A stretch of DNA of 50,192 nt from Alphaproteobacteria bacterium MarineAlpha6_Bin4 (GTDB lineage: Bacteria; Pseudomonadota; Alphaproteobacteria; GCA-002720895): positions 1 to 50,192 of the forward strand of contig PTKO01000003.1 of the NCBI GenBank assembly GCA_002937775.1, written 5' to 3'. How positions within the stretch are numbered: the first letter of the stretch is position 1; every line of letters starts with the position of its first letter. The notes beneath the pieces were generated by a model that was given only the letters and a program-made list of their open reading frames with translations, ran no database searches and was not told the DNA's origin. The translations under genes and the position numbers were made by a program. Of the stretch, positions 32,917 through 43,019 are shown piece by piece.

Positions 32917-33222
32917 ATGACAAGACTTAGTTTAATACAAAGAAATTTAAAAAGAGAAAGATTGGTTAATAAATATAGCAAGAAAAGAATGGCTTTAAAA
33001 AAAATAATTAAAAATAAGAAAACAAGTCCGGAGCAAAGAATTGATGCTATTAATAAGCTATCTAAGTTACCAAAAAACAGCATGCCTTGTAGATTAAGAA
33101 ATAGATGTGTTTTAACAGGAAGACCAAGGGGAATATATAAAAAGTTTAGATTATCAAGAATAGCTTTTAGGGAGTTGGCTAGTGAGGGCAAGTTGCCTGG
33201 CATAACAAAATCTAGCTGGTAA
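32917..33222 (+). CDS. rpsN: 30S ribosomal protein S14
   Basis: RLRNRCVLTGRPRGIYKKFRLSRIAFRELA. Confidence 0.98.
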   Translation: MTRLSLIQRNLKRERLVNKYSKKRMALKKIIKNKKTSPEQRIDAINKLSKLPKNSMPCRLRNRCVLTGRPRGIYKKFRLSRIAFRELASEGKLPGITKSSW

Positions 33223-33226
33223 TAAC

Positions 33227-33625
33227 ATGACAGTTTCAGACACTATATCAGATATGTTAACTACAATAAGAAATGGACTTATATTATCAAAAGATTATGT
33301 TTATACTCCATCTTCAAAACTCAAATTAAATATATTAAAAATAATGCAAGAAGAAGGTTTTATTAAGACTTTTAAAGAAGAAGATGTGAGAAAAGGAATT
33401 AAAAAGATAAAAATTAATTTATCTTATGTTAACGGAGAACCTTCAATAAAACTTATTTCTAGAGTTTCTAAGCCAGGGCGAAGAGTTTATTCCAAGCTTA
33501 AAAATCTTCCTTCATATTTTAAAGGATATGGTATAACAATTGTGTCAACATCTAAAGGAATAATGACTGACAAAAAAGCTAGAACCTCAAATTTAAGTGG
33601 TGAAATTTTATGTCAAATATTTTAA
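33227..33625 (+). CDS. rpsH: 30S ribosomal protein S8
   Basis: SDTISDMLTTIRNG, RVYSKLKNLP, GIMTDKKAR. Confidence 0.98.
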   Translation: MTVSDTISDMLTTIRNGLILSKDYVYTPSSKLKLNILKIMQEEGFIKTFKEEDVRKGIKKIKINLSYVNGEPSIKLISRVSKPGRRVYSKLKNLPSYFKGYGITIVSTSKGIMTDKKARTSNLSGEILCQIF

Positions 33626-33642
33626 ATTTTTAATTATTTTTT

Positions 33643-34176
33643 ATGTCTAGAACAGGAAATATACCAATAGAAATACCGGAAGGAGTGGATGTATCGCTAA
33701 ATGAAAGAAATGTTATTGTTAAAGATAAATCTGGGGAAAAGAAATTTAAATTTTCTCAGAAACTTGAAGTTACTATTGAAAACAAACAAATACTGATAAA
33801 ACCAAAGATAGTTAATAAAAAAACTAAAATGATTTGGGGAACAACAAGAAGCATATTAAATAGTATTATTTTAGGATGTATTAATGATTTTAAAAAAACT
33901 TTAAAACTTGTAGGGACTGGCTATAGAGCACAATTACAGGGAAAGATTTTAAAAATTAGCGCTGGTTATAGCCATGACATAGATTATCAAATACCAGAGG
34001 GTATTAATATTAAATGTCAAGATGCTAACACTATAGAAGTTTCTGGTTCGAACAAAACATTAGTTGGCCAGGTTGCAGCGAATATAAGATCTTATAGAAA
34101 ACCTGAGCCATATAAAGGTAAAGGAATTAAGTATGAAGATGAATATATTTTTAGAAAAGAAGGAAAGAAAAAATAA
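33643..34176 (+). CDS. rplF: 50S ribosomal protein L6
   Basis: MSRTGNIPIEIPEGV, RKPEPYKGKGIKYEDE. Confidence 0.98.
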   Translation: MSRTGNIPIEIPEGVDVSLNERNVIVKDKSGEKKFKFSQKLEVTIENKQILIKPKIVNKKTKMIWGTTRSILNSIILGCINDFKKTLKLVGTGYRAQLQGKILKISAGYSHDIDYQIPEGINIKCQDANTIEVSGSNKTLVGQVAANIRSYRKPEPYKGKGIKYEDEYIFRKEGKKK

Positions 34177-34179
34177 TAA

Positions 34180-34545
34180 ATGAATACAAAAAACAAAGAT
34201 AAAAAAAAATTAAAAGAAAGAAGAACAAGAGAAAAAATAAAAAAAATTTCTTATGGTCGATATAGATTATCAGTCTATAGATCATCTAATAATATTTATG
34301 CTCAAATAATAGATGATTCAAAAGGTTTAACTTTAGTTTCATTGTCAACTATAGATAAAAAAATAAAATCTAAGTTAAAATCTACTGGAAATAAAGATGC
34401 AGCAAGTGAAATTGGAAAAAATTTAGCAGAAATTGCAAAGGAAAAAGGTATAAAAAAAGTGGTTTTTGACAGAGGAAGATATCTTTATCATGGAAGAATA
34501 AAAGCTTTAGCAGATGGTGCAAGAGAAGGAGGTTTAGAATTCTAA
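34180..34545 (+). CDS. rplR: 50S ribosomal protein L18
   Basis: [28 protein letters not shown]. Confidence 0.98.
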   Translation: MNTKNKDKKKLKERRTREKIKKISYGRYRLSVYRSSNNIYAQIIDDSKGLTLVSLSTIDKKIKSKLKSTGNKDAASEIGKNLAEIAKEKGIKKVVFDRGRYLYHGRIKALADGAREGGLEF

Positions 34546-34546
34546 A

Positions 34547-35098
34547 ATGGAAGTTAATTTTAAAAGAAATCAAAAAACTAACAGCGATAATTTAATTGAA
34601 AAAGTAGTATATGTAAATAGAGTTTCAAAAGTAGTTAAAGGTGGAAGAAGATTTGGTACAGCAGCTTTAGTTGTAGTTGGTAATGGAAAAGGTAAAGCTG
34701 GATATGGAAATGGTAAAGCAAAAGAATTCCCTGAGTCTATAAAAAAAGCTACAGATAAAGCAAAAAATAGTATGAAATATTTTCCTTTAAAAAAAAATAG
34801 AACTTTCTTTTATGATGTTCAGGGCACACATGGTTCAGGAAAAGTTTTACTTAGGGCCGCACCACCAGGAACAGGTATTATCGCAGGAGGTCCAATTCGA
34901 TCTGTTTTTGAAGCGCTTGGCGTCCAAGATGTTGTTGCTAAATCTATTGGAACAACAAACCCACATAATATGGTTAGAGCTACTTTCGATGCATTAAGCC
35001 AACTAGATGACATAAAAAAGATTGCAGAAAGAAGAGGAAAAAAAGTAACAGATTTATATTTTAAAAAGAAAATAGATGAAAAACAAAATAAAAAGTAG
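34547..35098 (+). CDS. rpsE: 30S ribosomal protein S5
   Basis: [46 protein letters not shown]. Confidence 0.98.
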   Translation: MEVNFKRNQKTNSDNLIEKVVYVNRVSKVVKGGRRFGTAALVVVGNGKGKAGYGNGKAKEFPESIKKATDKAKNSMKYFPLKKNRTFFYDVQGTHGSGKVLLRAAPPGTGIIAGGPIRSVFEALGVQDVVAKSIGTTNPHNMVRATFDALSQLDDIKKIAERRGKKVTDLYFKKKIDEKQNKK

Positions 35099-35276
35099 TA
35101 AGAGTATTAAAATAACTCAGATTAAAAGTACTATTGGAAAAAATAGTATTCAAAAAAAACATTTACTTTCACTAGGATTAAAAAAAATTGGATCAACAAA
35201 AGAAATTGTTATGACAAAACCTATTGAAGGACTTGTTAATAAAATTAAACATTTAATTTTAATAGAAAAAGGATGA
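35076..35276 (+). CDS. rpmD: 50S ribosomal protein L30
   Basis: [28 protein letters not shown]; overlaps rpsE. Confidence 0.95.
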   Translation: MKNKIKSSKSIKITQIKSTIGKNSIQKKHLLSLGLKKIGSTKEIVMTKPIEGLVNKIKHLILIEKG

Positions 35277-35280
35277 TTTC

Positions 35281-35814
35281 ATGCTTAATAATTTAATTAA
35301 TATAAAAAAAAAAAAAATATCAAAAAAAAGGTTAGGTAGAGGTATTGGTTCAGGTAAAGGAAAGACTTCAGGTAGAGGTCACAAGGGACAAAAATCTAGG
35401 TCAGGAGTTTCAATAAAAGGTTTTGAAGGCGGTCAAATGCCTTTATATAGAAGATTACCAAAAAGAGGATTTACAAGTATTTTTAGAAAAAATTTTAATG
35501 CTTTTAATTTAATTCAAATACAAAGCTTAATTGATAAAAAAAAAATTAGTTCTAAGGATGAAATTTCAACTGATTTTTTATTAAAAAAAAGAATTATAAA
35601 AAAAAAATTAAATGGAATAAAAATTTTGGGTAAAGGTGAAATTAAAACTAAGCTTATTATAAACGCAGAAAAAGCAAGTAAAAATGCTATAAAAAAAATT
35701 GAAAAATCTGGAGGCACGATAAACCTAATTAAACAAACTAAGAAAAAAAATAATAAAGATATTATTGATGATAAAAAAAAAGATATAAAAGATAAAAATA
35801 AAATTAAAGAATAA
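35281..35814 (+). CDS. rplO: 50S ribosomal protein L15 with K-rich C-terminal tail
   Basis: RLGRGIGSGKGKTSGRGHKGQKSRSG. Confidence 0.98.
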   Translation: MLNNLINIKKKKISKKRLGRGIGSGKGKTSGRGHKGQKSRSGVSIKGFEGGQMPLYRRLPKRGFTSIFRKNFNAFNLIQIQSLIDKKKISSKDEISTDFLLKKRIIKKKLNGIKILGKGEIKTKLIINAEKASKNAIKKIEKSGGTINLIKQTKKKNNKDIIDDKKKDIKDKNKIKE

Positions 35815-37151
35815 TGTCTTCTTCAGAAATTAATCCAGAAGCAAACATAGGTGCTTTCAGTAAAGCGAAAGATTTACAAAAAAAAATTTTATTTGTTTTA
35901 TTCTGTTTAATTGTTTATAGACTTGGAACTTTTATACCTATACCAGGTATAAATTCAGAAATTTTTAAGGAAATTTTTGCCCAAAATGCTGGAGGTTTAT
36001 TGGGAATGTTTGACATGTTTGTAGGTGGTGCAGTGCAAAGAATGAGTATTTTTGCCCTAGGTGTCATGCCTTACATTTCCGCATCAATTATAATGTCTTT
36101 ATTGACACATGTTAATCCATCATTATCTCAGTTAAAAAAAGATGGTGGTGAAATGGGTAGACAAAAAATAAACCAATATACAAGATATGGAACAGTTTTA
36201 TTAGCAACATTTCAAGGCTATGGATTGTCAGTAGGTTTAGAAAATATGGGTGGAGTTGGAGGTTCTGCAGTTATTGATCCTGGCTTGTTTTTTAGACTAA
36301 GTACAGTAATTACTATTATAGGCGGTACCGTGTTTTTACTTTGGTTAGGAGAACAAATAACACAGCGAGGAATTGGTAACGGTATATCTTTAATAATATT
36401 TGCTGGGATAGTTGCGAATCTTCCATCTGCAATAGCCGGGACTTTTGAATTAGTTAGAACTGGCGCGCTTTCTCCTTTTTTTATAATAGCATTAATATTT
36501 TTTGTATTTTTAGTATTTATATTTATAGTTTTTATGGAAAGAGCACAAAGGAGAATTTTTGTGCAGTACCCTAAAAGACAAATTGGAAATAAAATGTACG
36601 GTGGAGAAGGTAGCCACATGCCATTAAAATTAAATATGTCTGGTGTTATACCTGCGATTTTTGCTTCATCAGTTCTTCTTTTACCTTTGACTTTAAGTGG
36701 ATTAACAGGTGGTCGCGGCCCAGGCTTCATTAATTTTTTAAGTACCTATCTTGCCCATGGTAAACCATTGTATTTAATTTTATATTTATCATTAATAATT
36801 TTTTTCTGTTTTTTTTACACATCAATTGTTTTTAATCCTAAAGAAACTGCTGATAATCTAAAAAAGAATGGAGGATTTGTTCCTGGAATAAGACCAGGAG
36901 ATAATACTGCTGAATATTTTGATTATGTTCTTACTCGCCTAACCCTTGTTGGAGCTATTTACCTCGGCTTAGTTTGTATTATACCAGAATTATTAATATC
37001 TAAATTTTCTGTACCATTTTATTTTGGTGGAACAAGTCTTCTTATAGTTGTTGTTGTTATGATGGATACAATTGGTCAAATACAATCACATCTTTTTGCA
37101 CATCAATATAAAGATTTATTGAATAAATCTGATTTTAAGGGTGGCTTGTAA
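35814..37151 (+). CDS. secY: Preprotein translocase subunit SecY
   Basis: 10-TM pattern; GGFVPGIRPGDNTAEY. Confidence 0.98.
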   Translation: MSSSEINPEANIGAFSKAKDLQKKILFVLFCLIVYRLGTFIPIPGINSEIFKEIFAQNAGGLLGMFDMFVGGAVQRMSIFALGVMPYISASIIMSLLTHVNPSLSQLKKDGGEMGRQKINQYTRYGTVLLATFQGYGLSVGLENMGGVGGSAVIDPGLFFRLSTVITIIGGTVFLLWLGEQITQRGIGNGISLIIFAGIVANLPSAIAGTFELVRTGALSPFFIIALIFFVFLVFIFIVFMERAQRRIFVQYPKRQIGNKMYGGEGSHMPLKLNMSGVIPAIFASSVLLLPLTLSGLTGGRGPGFINFLSTYLAHGKPLYLILYLSLIIFFCFFYTSIVFNPKETADNLKKNGGFVPGIRPGDNTAEYFDYVLTRLTLVGAIYLGLVCIIPELLISKFSVPFYFGGTSLLIVVVVMMDTIGQIQSHLFAHQYKDLLNKSDFKGGL

Positions 37152-37152
37152 A

Positions 37153-37716
37153 ATGATAATAATTCTTTTGGGTCCTCCGGGAGCCGGAAAAGGTACGCAA
37201 GCAAAAATGATATGTAAAAAAAAAAAATTATTCCATTTTTCAACAGGAGAAATTTTAAGAAATGAAGTCGAAAAAAAAACTAAAATTGGAGAAAAAATAG
37301 ATCAAATTATTAATGAAGGCAGACTTGTAAGCGATGATATTATTATAAGTATAGTTGAAAAAATTATATCTGAAGAATTTTCAAAAAATGATGGTATTTT
37401 ATTTGACGGATTCCCAAGAAATTTAGATCAAGCAAATGCATTTGAAGAATTATTAAATAAAGTAGGTAAAAAAATTGATTGTGTACTACACATTACAATT
37501 GATAAAGACGAAGTTGTTGAAAGAATTAAAAAAAGAGGACTAGAAGAAAATAGAAAAGATGATAATTCAGAAATTTTGAAATCACGTATAGAAGTATATC
37601 TCAAAGAAACTAGCCCATTAATAAATTTATATAAAAAAAAGAATATTTTAGAAAAAATTGATGGTATGAAATCAATTGAAAATGTAAATAATGATATAAA
37701 TAAAATTTTAAATTAG
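37153..37716 (+). CDS. adk: Adenylate kinase
   Basis: IILLGPPGAGKGTQAK, FDGFPRN; start placed at ATG 37153 rather than GTG 37141. Confidence 0.97.
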   Translation: MIIILLGPPGAGKGTQAKMICKKKKLFHFSTGEILRNEVEKKTKIGEKIDQIINEGRLVSDDIIISIVEKIISEEFSKNDGILFDGFPRNLDQANAFEELLNKVGKKIDCVLHITIDKDEVVERIKKRGLEENRKDDNSEILKSRIEVYLKETSPLINLYKKKNILEKIDGMKSIENVNNDINKILN

Positions 37717-37744
37717 GAAAAAAAAATAAATATGTTAGTTTGTA

Positions 37745-37772
37745 TTGACTTAAAATTATTAATTAGTATAAT
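37745..37772 (+). promoter_or_regulatory. Sigma70-like promoter TTGACT-N16-TATAAT upstream of rpsM
   Basis: Direct match at 37745-37750 and 37767-37772; aagg SD at 37787 before TTG 37798. Confidence 0.7.
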
Positions 37773-37797
37773 TCGTTTTATTTTTTAAGGTAATCAA

Positions 37798-38175
37798 TTG
37801 GCTCGAATTTCAGGCGTAAATCTACCAACTAATAAGCGTGTTAAAGTTGCACTAAGATATATATATGGTATTGGCCAAACTACAGCTAACAAAATTTGCA
37901 AAGATGTTGGAATTGATGATGAAAAAAGAGTAAGTAAATTAACTGACGAAGAAGTTTTAAAAATAAGAGAGTACATAGAAGGCAAGTATAAAGTTGAAGG
38001 TGATTTAAGAAGCGATGTTTCTCTTAATATAAAAAGATTAACAGACTTAGGAACTTATAGAGGACTTAGACACAGAAAAAAACTTCCTGTAAGAGGACAA
38101 AGAACACATACCAATGCTAGAACTAGAAAAGGCAAAGGTGTTGCAATTGCAAACAAGAAGAAAGTGACAGCGTAA
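37798..38175 (+). CDS. rpsM: 30S ribosomal protein S13 (TTG start)
   Basis: [50 protein letters not shown]. Confidence 0.98.
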   Translation: MARISGVNLPTNKRVKVALRYIYGIGQTTANKICKDVGIDDEKRVSKLTDEEVLKIREYIEGKYKVEGDLRSDVSLNIKRLTDLGTYRGLRHRKKLPVRGQRTHTNARTRKGKGVAIANKKKVTA

Positions 38176-38179
38176 AAAT

Positions 38180-38647
38180 ATGGCTATAGAAGAAAAAGAT
38201 AAAATTAAAACAAAAGATGAATCTTCGATTGATGAATCTAAAGATGATAAATCAAAATTAAAAACTAAAAAAAGATTTTTAAAAAAAAAGGTTAAAAAAA
38301 ATGTCCCAAATGCAATTGCGCATGTTAATGCAACTTTTAATAACACAGTAATTAATATTACTGACGTTAACGGAAATACTTTATCGTGGTCTTCGTCTGG
38401 AGTTAAAGGTTTTAAAGGTTCAAGAAAATCCACTCCATATGCAGCTCAAACTGCTGCTGCTGATGCCGGAGAAAAAGCAAAAAACCATGGTGTTAAATCA
38501 TTAGAAATTTTTATTAAAGGACCTGGGGCGGGTAGAGAGTCAGCGGTAAGAGCTCTCCAATCTGTTGGACTAACAATTACTTCTATAAAAGATGTTACTC
38601 CATTACCACATAATGGGTGCAGACCCCCTAAAAGAAGAAGAGTTTAA
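38180..38647 (+). CDS. rpsK: 30S ribosomal protein S11 with charged N-terminal extension
   Basis: [42 protein letters not shown]. Confidence 0.98.
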   Translation: MAIEEKDKIKTKDESSIDESKDDKSKLKTKKRFLKKKVKKNVPNAIAHVNATFNNTVINITDVNGNTLSWSSSGVKGFKGSRKSTPYAAQTAAADAGEKAKNHGVKSLEIFIKGPGAGRESAVRALQSVGLTITSIKDVTPLPHNGCRPPKRRRV

Positions 38648-38672
38648 TTTTATTTAAGAAAGGATAAAAAAA

Positions 38673-39737
38673 ATGACTAAAAAAGAAGAAGAAAAAAAAG
38701 ATTTAAAAAAAGCTGAGCCGTTTGCATTTAAAAACTGGACAGAATTAATAAAACCAACAAAAATCGATGTAAATAAAGAAGAAAAAACAAATGTTGGTTC
38801 AGTAGTAATAGAACCTCTTGAAAGAGGTTTTGGATTAACTATTGGAAATTCTTTGAGAAGAATTTTATTGTCATCTCTTCAAGGTGCAGCTGTTACCTCT
38901 GTGCAAATAGATGGAGTTCTTCACGAATTTACTTCAGTACCAGGAATGATTGAAGATGTTACCGAATTTATTTTAAATATTAAATCTCTAGCTTTGAAAT
39001 TAAATAGTGATCAACCTAAAAAAATGATGCTCAAAGTAAATGGGCCAGGAGAAGTTAAAGCATCTCAGATAGAAGCATCAAGTGAAATAGAGATTATTAA
39101 TAAAGACTTGATTTTATGTAATCTTAATAAATCCGCTAAACTTAATCTTGAATTTACTGTTCAAAACGGAAAGGGCTACGTTCCTGCCGAACATCAAAAG
39201 AAAGAAGATAAAGAAATTGGATTAATTTTAGTTGATTCAATTTTTTCACCAGTTAAGAAAGTATCTTATAAAATTGAAAATTCCAGAGTTGGCCAAGTAA
39301 CAGATTTTGATAAACTTACTTTAAATGTTGAAACAAATGGCGCAATGGAACCAGAAGACGCAGTAGCAATGGCAGCAAGAATACTACAAGAACAATTACA
39401 GTATTTTATTAATTTTGAAGAACCTGAAATTGATGATAAGTCTAAAGAAGAAGAAGCAGAAATCAAATTTAATAGAAATTTATTACGTAAAGTTGATGAG
39501 CTAGAATTATCTGTTAGATCAGCAAACTGTTTAAGAAACGATAATATTGTTTATATTGGAGATTTAGTTCAAAAGTCTGAGAATGATATGCTTAGAACAC
39601 CAAATTTTGGTAGAAAATCCTTAAATGAAATTAGAGAAGTTTTAATGCAAATGGGTTTAAATCTTGGTATGGACATAACAGATTGGCCACCAGAAAATAT
39701 AGAGGAATTATCAAAAAATTTAGATGATAATTTATAA
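38673..39737 (+). CDS. rpoA: RNA polymerase subunit alpha
   Basis: [29 protein letters not shown]-terminal domain [14 protein letters not shown]-like. Confidence 0.99.
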   Translation: MTKKEEEKKDLKKAEPFAFKNWTELIKPTKIDVNKEEKTNVGSVVIEPLERGFGLTIGNSLRRILLSSLQGAAVTSVQIDGVLHEFTSVPGMIEDVTEFILNIKSLALKLNSDQPKKMMLKVNGPGEVKASQIEASSEIEIINKDLILCNLNKSAKLNLEFTVQNGKGYVPAEHQKKEDKEIGLILVDSIFSPVKKVSYKIENSRVGQVTDFDKLTLNVETNGAMEPEDAVAMAARILQEQLQYFINFEEPEIDDKSKEEEAEIKFNRNLLRKVDELELSVRSANCLRNDNIVYIGDLVQKSENDMLRTPNFGRKSLNEIREVLMQMGLNLGMDITDWPPENIEELSKNLDDNL

Positions 39738-39742
39738 TTATA

Positions 39743-40291
39743 ATGAGACATAAAATTTCTAAATATAAACTTAATAGAACAACATCTCATAGAAAGGCAT
39801 TATTAAATAATATGGCTCTAGCTTTAATAAAACATGAACAAATTAATACAACTTTAATTAAAGCTAAGAATCTAAGACCATTTGTTGAAAAAATTATTAC
39901 GCTTGCAAAAAATGGGAGTCTTGCTTCTAGAAAAAAAACTTTTTCTATATTAAAAAATAAAAAAATTACTGACAAACTGTTCAATATTATTGCAAAAAGA
40001 TATCAAAGTAGAAATGGTGGTTATATAAGAATACTAAAAAATGGTTTCAGATATGGTGATATGGCACCTTTAGCAGTTATCGAATTAGTCGATAGAGATG
40101 AAAAAGCTAAAGGTTTGGATTCAGGACCACCTCAAAAGAGTAAAAAAGTTGAAGAAGGAGAACCAACTGATAAGGCGGTTGAAAGTGAACAAAAAACTAC
40201 TTCAAATAGTGATAAACAAGAAGTTTCAGAAAAGGAACTAAAAGAAAATGAAGAAATTGCAAAAAAATTAGAAAAGAATAAGGATAAATAA
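39743..40291 (+). CDS. rplQ: 50S ribosomal protein L17 with charged C-terminal tail
   Basis: [29 protein letters not shown]. Confidence 0.98.
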   Translation: MRHKISKYKLNRTTSHRKALLNNMALALIKHEQINTTLIKAKNLRPFVEKIITLAKNGSLASRKKTFSILKNKKITDKLFNIIAKRYQSRNGGYIRILKNGFRYGDMAPLAVIELVDRDEKAKGLDSGPPQKSKKVEEGEPTDKAVESEQKTTSNSDKQEVSEKELKENEEIAKKLEKNKDK

Positions 40292-40474
40292 ATGGCAAGA
40301 TCATATGAAGTAAAAAGATTATTAAGTACAGCTGGAACTGGCCACTCTTATGTAATTAAAAGAGGCACAAAAGGTGAAAAGAAAACAAAATTAGAAGTAA
40401 AAAAATTTGACCCGATTATAAAAAAGCACGTTTTATTTAAAGAATCTAAATTACCAAATCCAAAAAAACAATAA
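40292..40474 (+). CDS. rpmG: 50S ribosomal protein L33
   Basis: LLSTAGTGHSYVIKR, KLEVKKFDPIIKKHVLFKESK. Confidence 0.92.
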   Translation: MARSYEVKRLLSTAGTGHSYVIKRGTKGEKKTKLEVKKFDPIIKKHVLFKESKLPNPKKQ

Positions 40475-40475
40475 A

Positions 40476-41423
40476 TTGAAATTTTTAATTGGTTCATCTG
40501 ATTCAGGACAAAGATTAGATAAATTTATTAAAAGAAAAGTTTTTAAGTTTACACAAAGTCTTTTAGAAAAATTTTCTAGAAAGGGAATAATTAAATTAAA
40601 TGGTAAGAAGACTAAATTATCTTATAAAGTAAAAATAGGAGATACCATTATTATACCTAACTTAGAAATAGAAAAAAAAGAAGAAAAAAAAATATTAAAA
40701 CATGGATTAAAGGAATTAACAAAAAAAATAATTAAAAATATTTTATTTAAAGATAGTGAAAAAATAATAATTAATAAACCTTCAGGGCTTGCTGTACATA
40801 GTGGTTCTAAAATCTTATTAAGCTTAAATGATGTATTAAAAGATTTAAGATTTGGTGTTAATGAAGATCCAAGGATTGTACATAGAATTGATAAGCAAAC
40901 AAGCGGCCTTTTAATTCTTGCAAGGAATTATAAAGCAACTGTTGAATTAACAAATCAATTTAAAGAAAAAAAAATTAATAAATTCTATTTAGCAATTTTA
41001 AATGGTGTGCCAAAAAAAAATAGTGGGGAAATAACAAATAAAATAAGAGTTAAAAAACAAAAAGATGCACTAACTAAATATTTTGTACTTAACAAAATTA
41101 ATAAATACTCATTAATTCTTATAAAACCTGAGACAGGAAGAAAAAGACAAATCAGAGAACATTTTTTTAATATAGACTGCCCAATAATAGGCGATAAAAA
41201 ATATTATAAAAAATTGGATAAAAATATAAACATTGATTCCAGAAAATTGTATTTACATGCTTACAAATTAAGTATTATAAAGAAAAATGGAAAAACTCAA
41301 AATTTTACAGCACCAATTCCTGATCATATAAAAAAATTTTGTTATTTATATAAAATTATAATTAATAAAAATGATATAAATAAATTAATTATTTCTAATA
41401 TTTTAAAAGGTGCAAAAAATTAA
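40476..41423 (+). CDS. RluA-family 23S rRNA pseudouridine synthase (RluC-like), TTG start
   Basis: S4-like N-terminus; RIVHRIDKQTSGLLILARN; TGRKRQIREHF. Confidence 0.9.
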   Translation: MKFLIGSSDSGQRLDKFIKRKVFKFTQSLLEKFSRKGIIKLNGKKTKLSYKVKIGDTIIIPNLEIEKKEEKKILKHGLKELTKKIIKNILFKDSEKIIINKPSGLAVHSGSKILLSLNDVLKDLRFGVNEDPRIVHRIDKQTSGLLILARNYKATVELTNQFKEKKINKFYLAILNGVPKKNSGEITNKIRVKKQKDALTKYFVLNKINKYSLILIKPETGRKRQIREHFFNIDCPIIGDKKYYKKLDKNINIDSRKLYLHAYKLSIIKKNGKTQNFTAPIPDHIKKFCYLYKIIINKNDINKLIISNILKGAKN

Positions 41424-41481
41424 AAAATTAGTAGAATTACTTGAAAACATACTTAAGTAAACTCTTTATTTTTATATTCTT

Positions 41482-43014
41482 ATGAAAGATATAATCAAAA
41501 TATTAGAAGAAAAAAGAAAGCAAGCTCAAAAGGGTGGTGGAAAGAAAAGAGTAGAAACCCAGCATAAAAAAGGAAAATTAACAGCAAGAGAAAGAATAAA
41601 TCTTTTGTTAGATAAAGATACATTTGAAGAATGGGATATGTTTGTTGAGCATAGATCTACAGATTTTGGTATGGCTAACAATAAAGTTCCTGGAGATGGA
41701 GTGGTAACAGGACATGGAGCAATCAATGGAAGACAAGTTTTCGTTTTTAGCCAAGATTTCACTGTTTTTGGTGGCTCTTTGTCTGAAGCGCATGCTAATA
41801 AAATTGTAAAAATTATGAAGAAAGCTATGCAAGTTGGAGCGCCAGTAATTGGTTTAAATGACTCAGGCGGTGCAAGAATACAAGAAGGCGTCGACTCTCT
41901 TGCAGCATACGCAAAAGTTTTTGAACAAAATGTTTTGGCCTCAGGAGTTATTCCACAAATATCTGTCATTATGGGACCATGCGCTGGAGGAGCTGTTTAT
42001 TCTCCTGCAATGACTGATTTTATTTTTATGGTAAATAAAACTTCGTACATGTTTGTAACTGGTCCTGATGTTGTTAAAACTGTAACACATGAAAACGTTA
42101 CGCATGAAGAATTAGGTGGGGCCTCAACTCACACAACAAAATCAAGCGTTGCTGACGGATCATTTAAAAATGACATTGTTGCTTTAAAAGAAGTAAGAAG
42201 ATTATTCGATTTTATACCATTGTCTTTTAGAGAAAAACCTCCTCTTATGAAGAAAACAGATAAACAAGATAGAAGCGAAAAGTCTTTAAATACAATAGTT
42301 CCAAAAAATCCAAACAAACCATATGATATGAAAGAAGTAATTAATAAAATAATCGACAATGAAGATTTCTTCGAAATTCAAGAAGCTTACGCCAAAAATA
42401 TAATAACTGGTTTTGCTCGTATGGATGGACAACCTGTTGGAATTGTAGCCAATCAACCACTGGTTCTTGCAGGATGTTTGGATATAGATTCATCTAGAAA
42501 AGCTGCAAGATTTGTACGATTTTGTGATTGTTTTAATATTCCTATTATTACTTTTGTTGATGTTCCAGGATTTCTACCTGGTACTAAACAAGAATATGGT
42601 GGAATTATAAAACATGGTTCTAAATTATTATTTGCTTATACTGAAGCAACAGTTCCTAAAATAACTATTATCACTAGAAAGGCCTACGGTGGTGCGTATG
42701 ATGTTATGAGTTCTAAACATTTAAGAGGAGATGTAAATTATGCCTGGCCCACTGCTGAAATTGCAGTAATGGGTCCAAAAGGAGCTGTTGAAATAATTTT
42801 TCGTGATGATTTAAAAAATAAAAAGAAAATTGCTGAAAGAACAGAGGAATATAGAGAGAAATTTGCTAATCCTTTTATTGCTGGATCTAGAGGTTTTATA
42901 GATGATGTAATTAGACCAGCCGGCACAAGAGCTAGAATTTGCAAAGCCTTAAAAATGTTAAAAAATAAATTTTTAAAAAATCCTCCAAAAAAACATAATA
43001 ATATTCCCCTTTAA
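41482..43014 (+). CDS. pccB: Propionyl-CoA carboxylase beta subunit
   Basis: [55 protein letters not shown]. Confidence 0.93.
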   Translation: MKDIIKILEEKRKQAQKGGGKKRVETQHKKGKLTARERINLLLDKDTFEEWDMFVEHRSTDFGMANNKVPGDGVVTGHGAINGRQVFVFSQDFTVFGGSLSEAHANKIVKIMKKAMQVGAPVIGLNDSGGARIQEGVDSLAAYAKVFEQNVLASGVIPQISVIMGPCAGGAVYSPAMTDFIFMVNKTSYMFVTGPDVVKTVTHENVTHEELGGASTHTTKSSVADGSFKNDIVALKEVRRLFDFIPLSFREKPPLMKKTDKQDRSEKSLNTIVPKNPNKPYDMKEVINKIIDNEDFFEIQEAYAKNIITGFARMDGQPVGIVANQPLVLAGCLDIDSSRKAARFVRFCDCFNIPIITFVDVPGFLPGTKQEYGGIIKHGSKLLFAYTEATVPKITIITRKAYGGAYDVMSSKHLRGDVNYAWPTAEIAVMGPKGAVEIIFRDDLKNKKKIAERTEEYREKFANPFIAGSRGFIDDVIRPAGTRARICKALKMLKNKFLKNPPKKHNNIPL

Positions 43015-43019
43015 ATATA

